From: Colwellia sp. C2M11
Lineage (GTDB): Bacteria > Pseudomonadota > Gammaproteobacteria > Enterobacterales > Alteromonadaceae
Direction of reading: 5' to 3'
Length of the DNA: 64,000 nucleotides
Assembly: GCF_018860915.1 (NCBI RefSeq)
Contig: NZ_JAHKQD010000028.1
Location: 29,652 to 93,651, forward strand
Of this stretch, positions 1 to 9,229 are shown in pieces. Position numbers and translations under genes: made by a program. The notes beneath the pieces were generated by a model. The model saw only the letters and a program-made list of their open reading frames with translations. It searched no databases and had not been told where the DNA came from. Within the stretch, counting starts at the first letter, position 1. Each line of letters begins with the position of its first letter.

Positions 1-1
1 A

Positions 2-1804
2 TTACAGCAACGTAATGGCGAATTAAAAGAGCAACAAAAAGACAGCTTAACAGCACAAAACACGACAGTGACACAAACCAAATATTATTTTGGTAAAGAT
101 AATCAAGTAAGCCACGCAAGCTTGTCGCCAGCGGGTGATAAATTATTTGTGAGTATTACTGAGGCTAAATCAAGCCGAGATGATTCGGATATTATGCCAA
201 ACTATGTTACTAAAGATGGCGTGATTGCCGCTGAAAAAGTACGCGCTCGTGTGGCTAATAACCGTCAGTATAAAGAAGAGCTATTTTTTATCGATTTAAA
301 AGCAGGTAAAAAAGTGGCGTTGAACTACGAATCACTGCCTAATTTTGATACTGATGTGCTTGCAGCAGTAAAAAAAGAGAACTATGCACGTGAAGGAAAA
401 ACCTATAAAAGTAGTAAAACGGCTAGAAATATTCATTTATTACAAATGTGGTTTCCTGTTAAATGGAACGACGATGGCAGCCAAGTTGCTTTAATGTTAG
501 AAGCTTGGGACAACAAAACTCGTTGGTTAGCTACTGTTGATTTTGAAAAAGAAGCCTTAGTTAATCAGCACGAGTTACAAGATGATGCTTGGATTAACTG
601 GAGCTTTAACGAATTTGATTGGGTAGGAAATGACGCGCTTTACTATTTATCAGAAGAAAGTGGTTATTCTCATCTTTATTACAAAACGTTAAATAATGGT
701 AAAACTAAACAGCTAACGTCGGGTAAATTTGAAGTAAGTGACGTTACTCTAACAAAAGACCAAAAACGCTTTATTTTTAAAGCCAATAAAAAACATCCTG
801 GTATACATGAAATTTACCAAGTTGATTTGGCTAACAATGTTACGGCATTAACAGATCTTGGTGGTCAAAATAGCTATGCTTTAAGTCCTGACGAATCTGC
901 ATTGCTTATTGAACATTCTAGCTTAACTATGCCGCCAGAATTATATGTTCAATCATTAACGTCAAATGCACCAGCTACACAAATAACGCATACCGTTTCT
1001 GATGAATTTAAAGCTTTACCATGGGTTTCACCAAGTATTGTGGCTATACCGTCAAGCAAGCAAAAAGAGCCGATTTACTCGCGTGTTTATTTACCTAAGA
1101 ATTATGACAAAACAACTGAGAAAAACCGCGCAGTAATGTTTACGCATGGTGCTGGGTACTTACAAAATTCTCACCTTGGTTGGTCTGGTTATTTCCGTGA
1201 ATTCATGTTTCATTCAATGTTAGTACAGCAAGGCTACGTGGTTATTGATATGGACTACCGTGCTTCAGCAGGTTACGGCCGAGATTGGCGTACTAGTATT
1301 TATAGACATATGGGAAAAGTTGAAGTTGAAGATATGCGTGATGGTGTTAACTGGATTGTTGACAATGCTAACGTAGATGCTAAGCGTGTAGGCACTTATG
1401 GTGGGTCTTATGGCGGGTTCTTAACATTAATGTCAATGTTCACAGACCCTACGTTATTTGAATCTGGCTCAGCTATTCGTTTAGTATCAGATTGGGCTTA
1501 TTATAATCATGGTTATACGTCTAATATTTTAAATACTCCTGAAGATGATGCCATTGCTTATGAGCGTAGTTCACCTATTTATTTTGCCGAAGGTTTAACT
1601 AAACCCTTATTAATTAACGCACCAATGGTTGATGATAATGTGTTTTTTGAAGACACTGTTCGTTTAGTTCAACGTTTAATTGAATTAGAAAAACAAGACT
1701 TTGAAACGGCTATTTATCCGGTTGAACCACATGGTTTTGTACAACCGAGTTCATGGTTGAATGAATACCGTCGTATTTATAAGTTGTTTGAAAATACATT
1801 ATAA
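2..1804 (+). CDS. S9 family serine peptidase (prolyl oligopeptidase-like), 5' truncated by window edge
   Basis: The reading frame is open to the first bases of the window, so the true start lies upstream; a GTG at 68 is only the first in-window start codon. The visible part has a beta-propeller-like N-terminal half and a C-terminal alpha/beta-hydrolase domain. Numbering from the GTG, the catalytic triad is visible as Ser447 in GGSYGG, Asp522/523 in MVDDN and His555 in EPHGF, which is the S9 (prolyl oligopeptidase/dipeptidyl peptidase IV/acylaminoacyl peptidase) arrangement. Such enzymes cleave oligopeptides and are often periplasmic in this group, but the signal region is outside the window. 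The gene ends at a strong terminator. Family assignment is sure; substrate specificity is not known. Confidence 0.93.
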   Translation, partial: LQQRNGELKEQQKDSLTAQNTTVTQTKYYFGKDNQVSHASLSPAGDKLFVSITEAKSSRDDSDIMPNYVTKDGVIAAEKVRARVANNRQYKEELFFIDLKAGKKVALNYESLPNFDTDVLAAVKKENYAREGKTYKSSKTARNIHLLQMWFPVKWNDDGSQVALMLEAWDNKTRWLATVDFEKEALVNQHELQDDAWINWSFNEFDWVGNDALYYLSEESGYSHLYYKTLNNGKTKQLTSGKFEVSDVTLTKDQKRFIFKANKKHPGIHEIYQVDLANNVTALTDLGGQNSYALSPDESALLIEHSSLTMPPELYVQSLTSNAPATQITHTVSDEFKALPWVSPSIVAIPSSKQKEPIYSRVYLPKNYDKTTEKNRAVMFTHGAGYLQNSHLGWSGYFREFMFHSMLVQQGYVVIDMDYRASAGYGRDWRTSIYRHMGKVEVEDMRDGVNWIVDNANVDAKRVGTYGGSYGGFLTLMSMFTDPTLFESGSAIRLVSDWAYYNHGYTSNILNTPEDDAIAYERSSPIYFAEGLTKPLLINAPMVDDNVFFEDTVRLVQRLIELEKQDFETAIYPVEPHGFVQPSSWLNEYRRIYKLFENTL

Positions 1805-1882
1805 AGATAAATTTATAATGAAAACCAATTAGCTAAGCTAAATTAGTTAAACCAAATTGGATAAGATAAGTAGTTTATAAAG

Positions 1883-1922
1883 CTTTTTAGCGATCATCAG
1901 TGGTTGCTAAAAAGTTTTTTTT
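1883..1922 (+). terminator. Rho-independent terminator after the S9 peptidase
   Basis: A 9-bp perfect stem (CTTTTTAGC, 1883-1891, with GCTAAAAAG, 1906-1914) is followed by eight T residues. Confidence 0.85.
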
Positions 1923-2004
1923 AAACAAAATAATTATTTAGAAAAGAAGATAATACGTGAATTAAAAGCGTTAGGCTTTTGGCGTGAAAGGTGAGTTTAT
2001 TTCA

Positions 2005-2622
2005 CTAATCGATAGTAATGGTTTTAAAACGAAAGAAACGTAAATAAATCACCGTAAATACTAATCCACCAATCGCGCCCCATAAATGCGCATCAACAGC
2101 AACACTCGCTTCAATTAAATCACTGACCTCGGTACTAGCACCATAAATTTGTTCGTGAGCTATTTTCATAAAAACGCCGATAAAAAGTAAATAACCTGTT
2201 CTATCTTTTGCAGCAATATCCATTATCGCCCCGAACACAAATATGCCATGTAATACACCAGATAAACCAACATATTGTATTAATGACGGTGAGCCATAAT
2301 AAATACCCATGCTGGTAATGAAGGCGCAGAAAGTAAATAAAGCACAATAATTTTTAATGGTGTAGAAACGCCCATGTAATGCCCAAAGCAGAACTAGTGC
2401 GGCTAAGTTGAGCAATAAATGATAACCGTTAGTGTGTAATAAATGTCCTGTGAATAATCGCCATATTTCACCTTGAGTAATTAAATTACGGTTATAAACG
2501 AATACCTGAGTAACAGAATCATTAATGAAAAACTCAGCAGCAAAAGCAACAATTGAAATAACAGCAAGAATTAATACCATTAGCACGTGCTGTTTTGAAA
2601 ATGGAAAAGAACTTAATTTCAT
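2005..2622 (-). CDS. rrtA: Rhombosortase (rhomboid-family intramembrane serine protease)
   Basis: This is a 205-residue polytopic membrane protein with about six hydrophobic segments. The catalytic Ser121 sits in GLSGVLHG and the catalytic His179 in DAHLWGA, and the conserved H60/H63 pair and N72 of the rhomboid N-terminal half are present. The short length and the GLSGxLHG form of the motif are those of rhombosortase, which processes exported proteins carrying a C-terminal GlyGly-CTERM anchor in the inner membrane so that they can be released or lipid-linked after type II secretion. No protein in this window shows a clear GlyGly-CTERM tail, so its substrates are elsewhere. It stands alone between convergent and divergent neighbours. 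Confidence 0.85.
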   Translation of the reverse strand: MKLSSFPFSKQHVLMVLILAVISIVAFAAEFFINDSVTQVFVYNRNLITQGEIWRLFTGHLLHTNGYHLLLNLAALVLLWALHGRFYTIKNYCALFTFCAFITSMGIYYGSPSLIQYVGLSGVLHGIFVFGAIMDIAAKDRTGYLLFIGVFMKIAHEQIYGASTEVSDLIEASVAVDAHLWGAIGGLVFTVIYLRFFRFKTITID

Positions 2623-2709
2623 TTATGTTGATGCTTTAGGCTGAACTCATTGAAAGTTGAGTATACAATGTTAGCCTATTAATTTTAAGATTCTTGATGT
2701 TTTTCTTTT

Positions 2710-3372
2710 ATGGCCAGAAATTTATGCACACAATGCCAACGCCCCACAAGCGCTTGTATTTGTCGTTTTATCATAGAAACACACAATAAAACGCCTTTGT
2801 TAGTATTACAACATCCGAATGAAGTTAAACAAAGTAAAGGCACTGTCGCTTTATTAAATGGTTCGCTAACATCTTGTAAAGTACTGGTAGGCGAAGACTT
2901 TACTCATCACACTGAGCTGAATGAAATATTAGCGTCGCATCAAGTTTTACTACTTTATCCTGGTGAACACTCACAAATTCTCTCTTTACCTGATAAAAAG
3001 AATGGAGGTAAGTTTACACAAACAGATAAGGCTAAGCCGCTTTTGTTACTGGTACTCGACGGCACCTGGAAAAAGTCGTACCGTATGTTTATGTTGTCTA
3101 AAAACCTACATTCATTGTCACAAGTCAGTTTACCTGATTATCTGGCGAATAATGGGCAATACTTAATTCGTAAAGTCGCCAAAAAAAATGCGTTATCGAG
3201 TTTAGAAGCAACTTGTTATGCATTAGCATTATTGGAAGGGGAAATGAAAATTACAACAGCAGACAAAAGGCTGAATACGGTAGGAGTCGATAATATCGAT
3301 TGTGGTAATTATCAACCTATGCTAAATAATTTTATAAAATTCAATCACTTTCAGTTATCTTTTAGAGGGTAA
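2710..3372 (+). CDS. DTW domain protein, probable tRNA-uridine aminocarboxypropyltransferase
   Basis: The protein has 220 residues. The N-terminus carries a putative zinc site (Cys6, Cys9, Cys16, Cys18 in the CTQCQ...CIC segment) and the middle has the family-defining motif in the form LDGTW near residue 117, followed by a basic stretch. DTW proteins (TapT/YfiP in E. coli) transfer the 3-amino-3-carboxypropyl group of S-adenosylmethionine to uridine (acp3U) in tRNA and act in the cytoplasm. It is divergent from the rhombosortase gene and stands alone. The exact tRNA position modified cannot be read from the sequence. Confidence 0.85.
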   Translation: MARNLCTQCQRPTSACICRFIIETHNKTPLLVLQHPNEVKQSKGTVALLNGSLTSCKVLVGEDFTHHTELNEILASHQVLLLYPGEHSQILSLPDKKNGGKFTQTDKAKPLLLLVLDGTWKKSYRMFMLSKNLHSLSQVSLPDYLANNGQYLIRKVAKKNALSSLEATCYALALLEGEMKITTADKRLNTVGVDNIDCGNYQPMLNNFIKFNHFQLSFRG

Positions 3373-3621
3373 CAGTTTTAATATTAGTGTTAAGTACCAT
3401 CGTAACTTTTCATTATTCCTGTTTTAATATAAATAATAACTGTCATTAAATGCTTTCTAAACCCCTTTTAACATTATCTACGGTGAGTTTACTGTTAATT
3501 AGTAATCTACGAATATTCAATATATTCTCCTTTCATCGAATAAAACAGGTGTTTACGAGTAACAACTCCCTTTGTTAAAGTGCTATTTTTCCCGCAATAC
3601 CTCTTAAAGGATACAGTATAG

Positions 3622-5772
3622 ATGTTATCAGGATTCCCCAGAACAGTTGTTAGCACGGTTTGTTTATCTATGGTTAGTTGCTCAACCTTAGCTGCTACTA
3701 ATAAAACAGTGTTATCCACGTCGAATGATAGTAAGAATATAGCAGAGGTTATCGTTGTTACCGGTACGCGTCATCAATCAGATCTTCTTTCACTAACCGG
3801 TAATATCGATCGTATATCAAGTGATGATATTGCTTTAGTTAACGCTGTTCATCCAAGTGACATTTTAAACAGAGCAACAGGCGTTCATATACAAACTAAT
3901 AATGGTATGGAAACGTTACCTTCGTTACGATCTCCGGTGTTAAGTGGTCCAGGCGCTGCAGGCGCTTTTTTATTTCTTGAGGACGGTGTTGCTACCCGAG
4001 CAGCCGGCTTTGCTAATAATAATGCGTTGTCAGAGTTAAACTTAGCTCAGGCGAGAGAAATAGAAATAATTCGCGGTCCTGCCAGTGCAATTTATGGATC
4101 AAATGCGGTTCATGGCGTGGTGAATGTTCTAACTAAAGCTCCTAAAAATGGTGGGGATGTAACACTACTTGCTGGGCCTAACGACAGGTATCAACTGCAG
4201 GGAACAATTGGTAGCGAATCAGATAATCAAGGTGTTAGTGCTAGTGTTCAAGTTGTTGATGATGGTGGTTACCGTGATGATAGTGACTTTCGCTCTTTAA
4301 AATTGGGACTTCGTCATGATTATGTTAACGGAGATGATCATTTCAAAACGGTCATTGCTGGTTTTGTGCTTGATCAGAATACCGCTGGGTTTGTATCCTC
4401 TGGAGACAATGGCAATGAATGCTATAGTTCAATTTATTCAGATGAAACACTTTACAAAGATACTAACGCCATGCAAAAAAATTGTGATAGCGATGCTTAT
4501 CGTGAATGGTCTTCAGTTCGTGTTGCAACGAGTTGGCAAAGAGAGTTAAGCGCAGACAGCAGCTTTACTATAACGCCATATTTTCGACTTAACCAAATGG
4601 AGTTTAGCCAGCATTATTTACCGTCAAAGGCTATTGAAGAAAATAGTCATTATAGTGTGGGCATCATAAATAACTATCATTGGCAGATCGATCAAGACCT
4701 TGCTGTTGTAATGGGTATTGATCTGGAATGGACAGAAGGGGAGTTAACACAAACTCAAGAACAGCCTGACAGCTATAGCTTTGGTAAAGCACGTCAACAA
4801 GGCTTACATTATGACTATAATGTTGATGCCTCAATTATTGCTCCTTATATCCAAACAGATTGGCAATTAACAGAACAATTGCAACTTACCGGTAGTGTCC
4901 GCTTTGATGCAACTCAATATCGATATAATAATTTAATTGCCGATGGCACGACTAAAGCCGACGGCAGTGCATGTGTAAATAGTAATAACGAGCCTATAGC
5001 TTGTTTATTTAAACGTCCTAGTGATAATAACGATAGTTTTAATAATACTAGTACTAAATTAGGGTTTAATTATCGATTAAATAACAAAATTGCATTTTTT
5101 GGTAGTTGGTCACAAGGCTTTAGAGCACCGCAAACAACCGACATGTACCGACTTCAAAACCAACAGTTGGTTGGTGAGATTGAAGCTGAACAACTTGACA
5201 GTTTAGAGCTAGGTTTACGTGGAATAAGTAATAGCCTCACTTATGAACTTGTTATTTATAGCATGAATAAAGATAATTTCTTTTTTCGTGATGACGACGG
5301 TTTAAATGTTACGGATGGTGAAACCTCACAGAAAGGGCTTGAACTGAGTATTAATTATGATTTAACTGAGCAATTTAGTGTGGCAGTTAATTATAGTTAT
5401 GGTCAGCATGAATATGAATTTTATCGTGCTAGCAGTGGAGTTACTAAAGGCAATAAAGTAGACACAGCACCAGAGCAAATGGCTAATATTCGCTTTGCTT
5501 GGCAGCCTACAGATAACAGTAAACTTGAACTAGAATGGCTACATATGGGTGAATATTATTTAGATCCTGCTAACGAACATAATTATGCTGGACATGACTT
5601 ATTACAACTTAGAGCCTCACTAGCACTCAATCATAATACGCGTATATTTGCGCGAATAGAAAACCTTACGGATGAGCAATATGCAAGTAGGGCTGACTTC
5701 GCCTTTGGAACATACCGTTTCTTTGGTGGTCAAACTCGAGCATTACACATAGGTGCCGCTATTTCTTTTTAA
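3622..5772 (+). CDS. TonB-dependent outer-membrane receptor (siderophore/vitamin type)
   Basis: The protein has 716 residues. It has a signal peptide of about 25 residues, a TonB-box-like segment (EVIVVTGTR, about 42-50), a plug domain (about 50-170) with the typical IEIIRGPASAIYGSNAV motif, and a 22-strand barrel region ending in the terminal aromatic signature (AISF). It is of the compact CirA/BtuB/FepA-like type. ATG 3622 follows an AAAGGA about ten bases upstream. The ligand is unknown: no siderophore or cobalamin genes are adjacent, and I see no clear Fur box in the 249-bp upstream gap. It is monocistronic, with its own terminator at 5781. Confidence 0.9.
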   Translation: MLSGFPRTVVSTVCLSMVSCSTLAATNKTVLSTSNDSKNIAEVIVVTGTRHQSDLLSLTGNIDRISSDDIALVNAVHPSDILNRATGVHIQTNNGMETLPSLRSPVLSGPGAAGAFLFLEDGVATRAAGFANNNALSELNLAQAREIEIIRGPASAIYGSNAVHGVVNVLTKAPKNGGDVTLLAGPNDRYQLQGTIGSESDNQGVSASVQVVDDGGYRDDSDFRSLKLGLRHDYVNGDDHFKTVIAGFVLDQNTAGFVSSGDNGNECYSSIYSDETLYKDTNAMQKNCDSDAYREWSSVRVATSWQRELSADSSFTITPYFRLNQMEFSQHYLPSKAIEENSHYSVGIINNYHWQIDQDLAVVMGIDLEWTEGELTQTQEQPDSYSFGKARQQGLHYDYNVDASIIAPYIQTDWQLTEQLQLTGSVRFDATQYRYNNLIADGTTKADGSACVNSNNEPIACLFKRPSDNNDSFNNTSTKLGFNYRLNNKIAFFGSWSQGFRAPQTTDMYRLQNQQLVGEIEAEQLDSLELGLRGISNSLTYELVIYSMNKDNFFFRDDDGLNVTDGETSQKGLELSINYDLTEQFSVAVNYSYGQHEYEFYRASSGVTKGNKVDTAPEQMANIRFAWQPTDNSKLELEWLHMGEYYLDPANEHNYAGHDLLQLRASLALNHNTRIFARIENLTDEQYASRADFAFGTYRFFGGQTRALHIGAAISF

Positions 5773-5780
5773 ACAAAGTG

Positions 5781-5827
5781 AATGGCTTAAATTAGTTTGT
5801 ATTTTAATCATACCTAAGCCATTTTTT
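5781..5827 (+). terminator. Rho-independent terminator after the TonB receptor
   Basis: AATGGCTTA (5781-5789) pairs with TAAGCCATT (5815-5823), followed by a T-run. Confidence 0.75.
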
Positions 5828-6034
5828 CATGGTGATGATTTATATTACTTATGTTAATGTAATGTAAATTTATTGCGCACCTATTTATTACACGCTTAGT
5901 TTTCCTCTTTTATATTGATAGAAGACAGAGCAAAGTGTTTTCTATACTGTGAAAGCGAAAATAACGCAATAATGGATGTCGCATGGTAAATGCTAAACAT
6001 TACATATTAAATACATATATTGGTTGATAAGTTT

Positions 6035-6505
6035 ATGAATTATAAAGCAGTTAAGAGTGTACTTTTTGTTTGTATGGGCAATATTTGTCGCTCACCAAGC
6101 GCTGAAGCTGTTTTTAGGCAGAAAGCACAAGCGGAAGGTTTATCATTAAAGGTTGATTCAGCTGGTACTGTAGGTGCTCATGTTAGAGAAAAACCTGATC
6201 ATCGAGCGCAAAAAGTAGGTGTTGAACGTGGCTATTCATTTAAAGGTATTAAAGCCCGAAGAGTGACAGTACAAGATTTTGATAACTTCGATCTTATATT
6301 AGCGATGGACAATGCTAACCTTGCAGAACTTCATAAAATTGCACCTGAGCACTTACAATATAAAGCTAAACTTTTTTTAGATTTCGCTGATAACCATGAC
6401 GAAGAGGAAGTACCAGACCCTTATTACGGTGGCGCTAATGGTTTTCGTTTTGTTCTAGATTTAGTTGAAGATGCCAGTGACGGTTTACTAAAACAGTTGA
6501 AGTAA
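6035..6505 (+). CDS. Low-molecular-weight protein-tyrosine phosphatase family protein
   Basis: About 156 residues from ATG 6035; an in-frame TTG at 6020 is possible but less likely. The signature CX5R phosphatase loop is present near the N-terminus (VCMGNICRSPSAE) and the general acid Asp is in the DPYYGG motif near the C-terminus. LMW-PTPs hydrolyse phosphotyrosine in the cytoplasm. In bacteria they often pair with tyrosine kinases in exopolysaccharide control, but no Wzc-like kinase or capsule gene is nearby, so this copy looks like the free-standing housekeeping type. Length and motif order match the family. Confidence 0.92.
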   Translation: MNYKAVKSVLFVCMGNICRSPSAEAVFRQKAQAEGLSLKVDSAGTVGAHVREKPDHRAQKVGVERGYSFKGIKARRVTVQDFDNFDLILAMDNANLAELHKIAPEHLQYKAKLFLDFADNHDEEEVPDPYYGGANGFRFVLDLVEDASDGLLKQLK

Positions 6506-6563
6506 GTGCTTATAAAGTTATTCAATTTGAACTGTTTTATGATTTTTAGAAAATTATCAGAAT

Positions 6564-6591
6564 TTAAAAAGGAGTACACGTGTTGTACTCC
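6564..6591 (-). terminator. Terminator of the minus-strand fucose catabolic operon
   Basis: On the minus strand GGAGTAC pairs with GTACTCC (6571-6591) and is followed by TTTTT. It lies 67 bases beyond the last gene of the operon. Confidence 0.7.
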
Positions 6592-6657
6592 ATATAGTTA
6601 TGAACCTTTGCGATAGTAAACAATTTTTTATAGCGTTTTTAATATAATAAAATCACA

Positions 6658-7503
6658 CTACTTTAGTGATGTAACTACTTGCTCTTGGCTACCTAAACCT
6701 TCAATACTTAGAGTGATTTTATCACCTGGCTTTAAATATAAAGGTGGAGTTTGACCTAATCCAACACCTGGAGGCGTCCCTGTCGAGATAACATCACCCG
6801 GTTGTAAACTCATAAATTGGCTTAGATAACTGACAATATATGCGGGCTTGAATACCATAGTTTTGGTATTACCATTTTGAAATGTCTTTCCGTTAACAGC
6901 TAAATGCATTGATAAGTTATTTGGATCTTTCACTTCATCACTGGTAACTAACCAAGGTCCAATAGGACCAAAAGTATCACAGCCTTTACCTTTATCCCAC
7001 TGGCTGCCTTTTTCTAGTTGAAAAGTGCGCTCAGAAACATCGTTACATACACAATAACCAGCAATATAATCGGTCGCTTCTTCTTCGCTAACATAGGAAG
7101 CATGTTTACCTATAACTATGGCAAGCTCAACTTCCCAGTCTAACTTATCACTGTTTCTAGGTTGTACTATGTCATCATTAGGGCCAGAAATGGCACTGGT
7201 GGCCTTAGTGAAAACTTCAGGCTCGTTTGGAATTTTCATACCAGATTCTGCAGCATGATCTGCATAATTAAGACCAATACAAAGAAACTTTCCTACATTA
7301 CCCACACAGGCACCTAGTCGAATATCAGTACTGATTATTGGTAAACTTGATAAATCTAAAGCTTGAATACGTTGCAAGTTATCATCTGATAATATCGTAC
7401 CGTCAATATCACTAACAACACTATGTAAACTCCTAATATTGCCATGATCATCCATAATTCCTGGTTTTTCTTGACCTACAGGTCCATAACGAAGTAATTT
7501 CAT
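6658..7503 (-). CDS. Fumarylacetoacetate hydrolase family protein, probable 2,4-diketo-3-deoxy-L-fuconate hydrolase
   Basis: The protein has 281 residues with an FAH fold. The metal-binding acidic residues are seen in the DWEVELAIVIG segment, and GDVISTGTPPGVG is the typical C-terminal motif. In non-phosphorylating L-fucose or L-rhamnose catabolism this family cleaves the 2,4-diketo-3-deoxy sugar acid to pyruvate and L-lactate. Its place as the last gene of a run with SDR, lactonase, AKR and dehydratase supports that role for fucose. The gap to the upstream SDR gene is 55 bp, so co-transcription is likely. An acylpyruvase role is an alternative from sequence alone, but the context argues against it. 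Confidence 0.87.
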   Translation of the reverse strand: MKLLRYGPVGQEKPGIMDDHGNIRSLHSVVSDIDGTILSDDNLQRIQALDLSSLPIISTDIRLGACVGNVGKFLCIGLNYADHAAESGMKIPNEPEVFTKATSAISGPNDDIVQPRNSDKLDWEVELAIVIGKHASYVSEEEATDYIAGYCVCNDVSERTFQLEKGSQWDKGKGCDTFGPIGPWLVTSDEVKDPNNLSMHLAVNGKTFQNGNTKTMVFKPAYIVSYLSQFMSLQPGDVISTGTPPGVGLGQTPPLYLKPGDKITLSIEGLGSQEQVVTSLK

Positions 7504-7558
7504 TTGATTTTTCTCTTAATTTCAGTTGTTCAGTTAAATTTTAGTAAGTTCTGTTACC

Positions 7559-8335
7559 TTAATTATTTAAGGTGACAAAGCCGCCATCTATCGGAATATT
7601 ACTTCCTGTAATGAATGCCGCATCATCTGTACAAAGATAATCGACTAATCCTGCAATTTCATCAGGAGTTCCCATACGGCCGATAGGCTGACTTTTTGAT
7701 AACTTTTCAAACATTTCTGCTTTGTTATCTGCATAATTATTTTCTAAAAAATTATCTACAAAAGGGGTATGAACTCGACCAGGAGATATACAATTACAAC
7801 GAATACCATCAGCCAAGTAATCTTTAGCAACAGAATACGTCATAGTTAACACCGCACCTTTAGTCATTGAATATGCAAATCTGTCAGCAATACCAACGGA
7901 AGCAGCCACAGATGCCATATTAATAATAACTCCACTTTTTTGTGCTTTCATTGCCTCGATAGTGCCTGATATACAGTTATAAACGCCTTTAACATTGATA
8001 TTGTAGAGTCGATCTAAGTCTGATTCGCTGGTGTGTTCAATATTACCAATATGTGCTATGCCAGCATTATTAACTAATATATCGATAGTGTGTTCTTCAT
8101 TAATTTTTTTAAGTAAAGCTAATACTTCTTTATTGTTTGCTACATCAAGAGCATAGGCTTCAGCATTTCCGCCTGCACTGATGATTTCCTCTACGGTTAT
8201 CTGAGCGGCTTCAAGATTAAGATCCGCAACCAATATTTTTATATTTTTTTGTGCAAGGCGCAAACAAATACTTTTACCTATACCACTTGCACCTCCAGTT
8301 ACTAATGCAACTTTCGTTTTATTTTCTAATGTCAT
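7559..8335 (-). CDS. SDR oxidoreductase, probable 2-keto-3-deoxy-L-fuconate dehydrogenase
   Basis: The protein has 258 residues and is a classical short-chain dehydrogenase/reductase. It has the cofactor motif TGGASGIG (about 14-21), NNAG (about 89-92), a catalytic Ser and YSMTK (Tyr/Lys pair, about 157-161). Asp39 at the end of beta-2 (VADLN) suggests NAD+ preference. In the fucose pathway this enzyme oxidises 2-keto-3-deoxy-L-fuconate to the 2,4-diketo acid, the substrate of the neighbouring FAH-family hydrolase. Only 21 bp separate it from the lactonase gene. The family call is sure; the substrate is inferred from context. Confidence 0.87.
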   Translation of the reverse strand: MTLENKTKVALVTGGASGIGKSICLRLAQKNIKILVADLNLEAAQITVEEIISAGGNAEAYALDVANNKEVLALLKKINEEHTIDILVNNAGIAHIGNIEHTSESDLDRLYNINVKGVYNCISGTIEAMKAQKSGVIINMASVAASVGIADRFAYSMTKGAVLTMTYSVAKDYLADGIRCNCISPGRVHTPFVDNFLENNYADNKAEMFEKLSKSQPIGRMGTPDEIAGLVDYLCTDDAAFITGSNIPIDGGFVTLNN

Positions 8336-8356
8336 AATTAATTCCTAAATTGATAA

Positions 8357-9229
8357 TTAATGTGAAGGTAATTGATAAAACTTGCGAGCATTGTCTGCCC
8401 AAATTTTATGTTTATCTTCATCTGTATACTTGCTGAGTAATAATTGGGTTAACTCTATCCATGAGTCATAGTTACCATTGACTTTGAGTACCGGCCAATC
8501 ACTGCCCCACATGATTCTGTTTGAGCCAAACTCTTGAATAATGTGATCAACATAGGGTTGTATAATATTGGCATCAACTTGCCCATGAGGCGCTTCTGTT
8601 AATAAGCCCGACAGTTTAATGTAGACATTTTTGCAGCTAGCAATGCTCGTTATATGTCTTTCCCAAAATCGAGATAGTGGCGTAGATAAATTTGGCTTAG
8701 CGCAATGATCTATCACAATTTTTAACGTTGTATGTCTATTGGCAATGCTCTTAATATTTGATAAATGAACATCGTTAACTAACGCATCAAAAGTTAATTG
8801 CTTTTTTGCCATATATTCAAAAATAAGATTAAACTTATCGTTTAAGATCCAATTCACGTCGTCAATATCTTGTAGCATTGGACGAAGGCCTTTGAAGTAA
8901 GGATTCTGAGCCAAACGTTCTAAGGTTGTTATTGCGTTAACGTCTTCCATGTCAATCCAACCAACCACGCCTGCTACAAACCTTGTATTCTCGGCAATTT
9001 TAAGTAAAAAATGTGTTTCTTCTTCAGTAGCAGCTGCTTGTACTAATATGGTTTGATTAATACTTTGCTGCTCAAGATCAGGAGCCAATTGTCCAGGTAG
9101 AAAATCTTGATAAAGTACCGACAATTCAGGGGTTAGCCAATGATAGTCACCCCGCGATAGTTGCCAAAAATGTTGATGACTATCAACGCGCGCTATATTG
9201 GGTTTATTGTCTATTTTTGAATTAGCCAT
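8357..9229 (-). CDS. Amidohydrolase family protein, probable L-fuconolactonase
   Basis: The protein has 290 residues and belongs to the COG3618 amidohydrolase group. The N-terminal DSHQHFW motif and the late WGSDWPV motif are the family's metal and catalytic loops. L-fuconolactonase opens L-fucono-lactone, made by fucose dehydrogenase, to L-fuconate. Its start codon overlaps the stop of the aldo/keto reductase gene by one base (TAATG), indicating translational coupling of the first two steps of the pathway. A rhamnonolactonase or other sugar lactonase cannot be excluded, but FucP and the mutarotase in the divergent arm favour fucose. Confidence 0.87.
   Translation of the reverse strand: MANSKIDNKPNIARVDSHQHFWQLSRGDYHWLTPELSVLYQDFLPGQLAPDLEQQSINQTILVQAAATEEETHFLLKIAENTRFVAGVVGWIDMEDVNAITTLERLAQNPYFKGLRPMLQDIDDVNWILNDKFNLIFEYMAKKQLTFDALVNDVHLSNIKSIANRHTTLKIVIDHCAKPNLSTPLSRFWERHITSIASCKNVYIKLSGLLTEAPHGQVDANIIQPYVDHIIQEFGSNRIMWGSDWPVLKVNGNYDSWIELTQLLLSKYTDEDKHKIWADNARKFYQLPSH

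Noticed and set aside
3373..3621. Fur box or riboswitch before the first TonB receptor
   Set aside because: No convincing match to a Fur consensus or a cobalamin riboswitch core.
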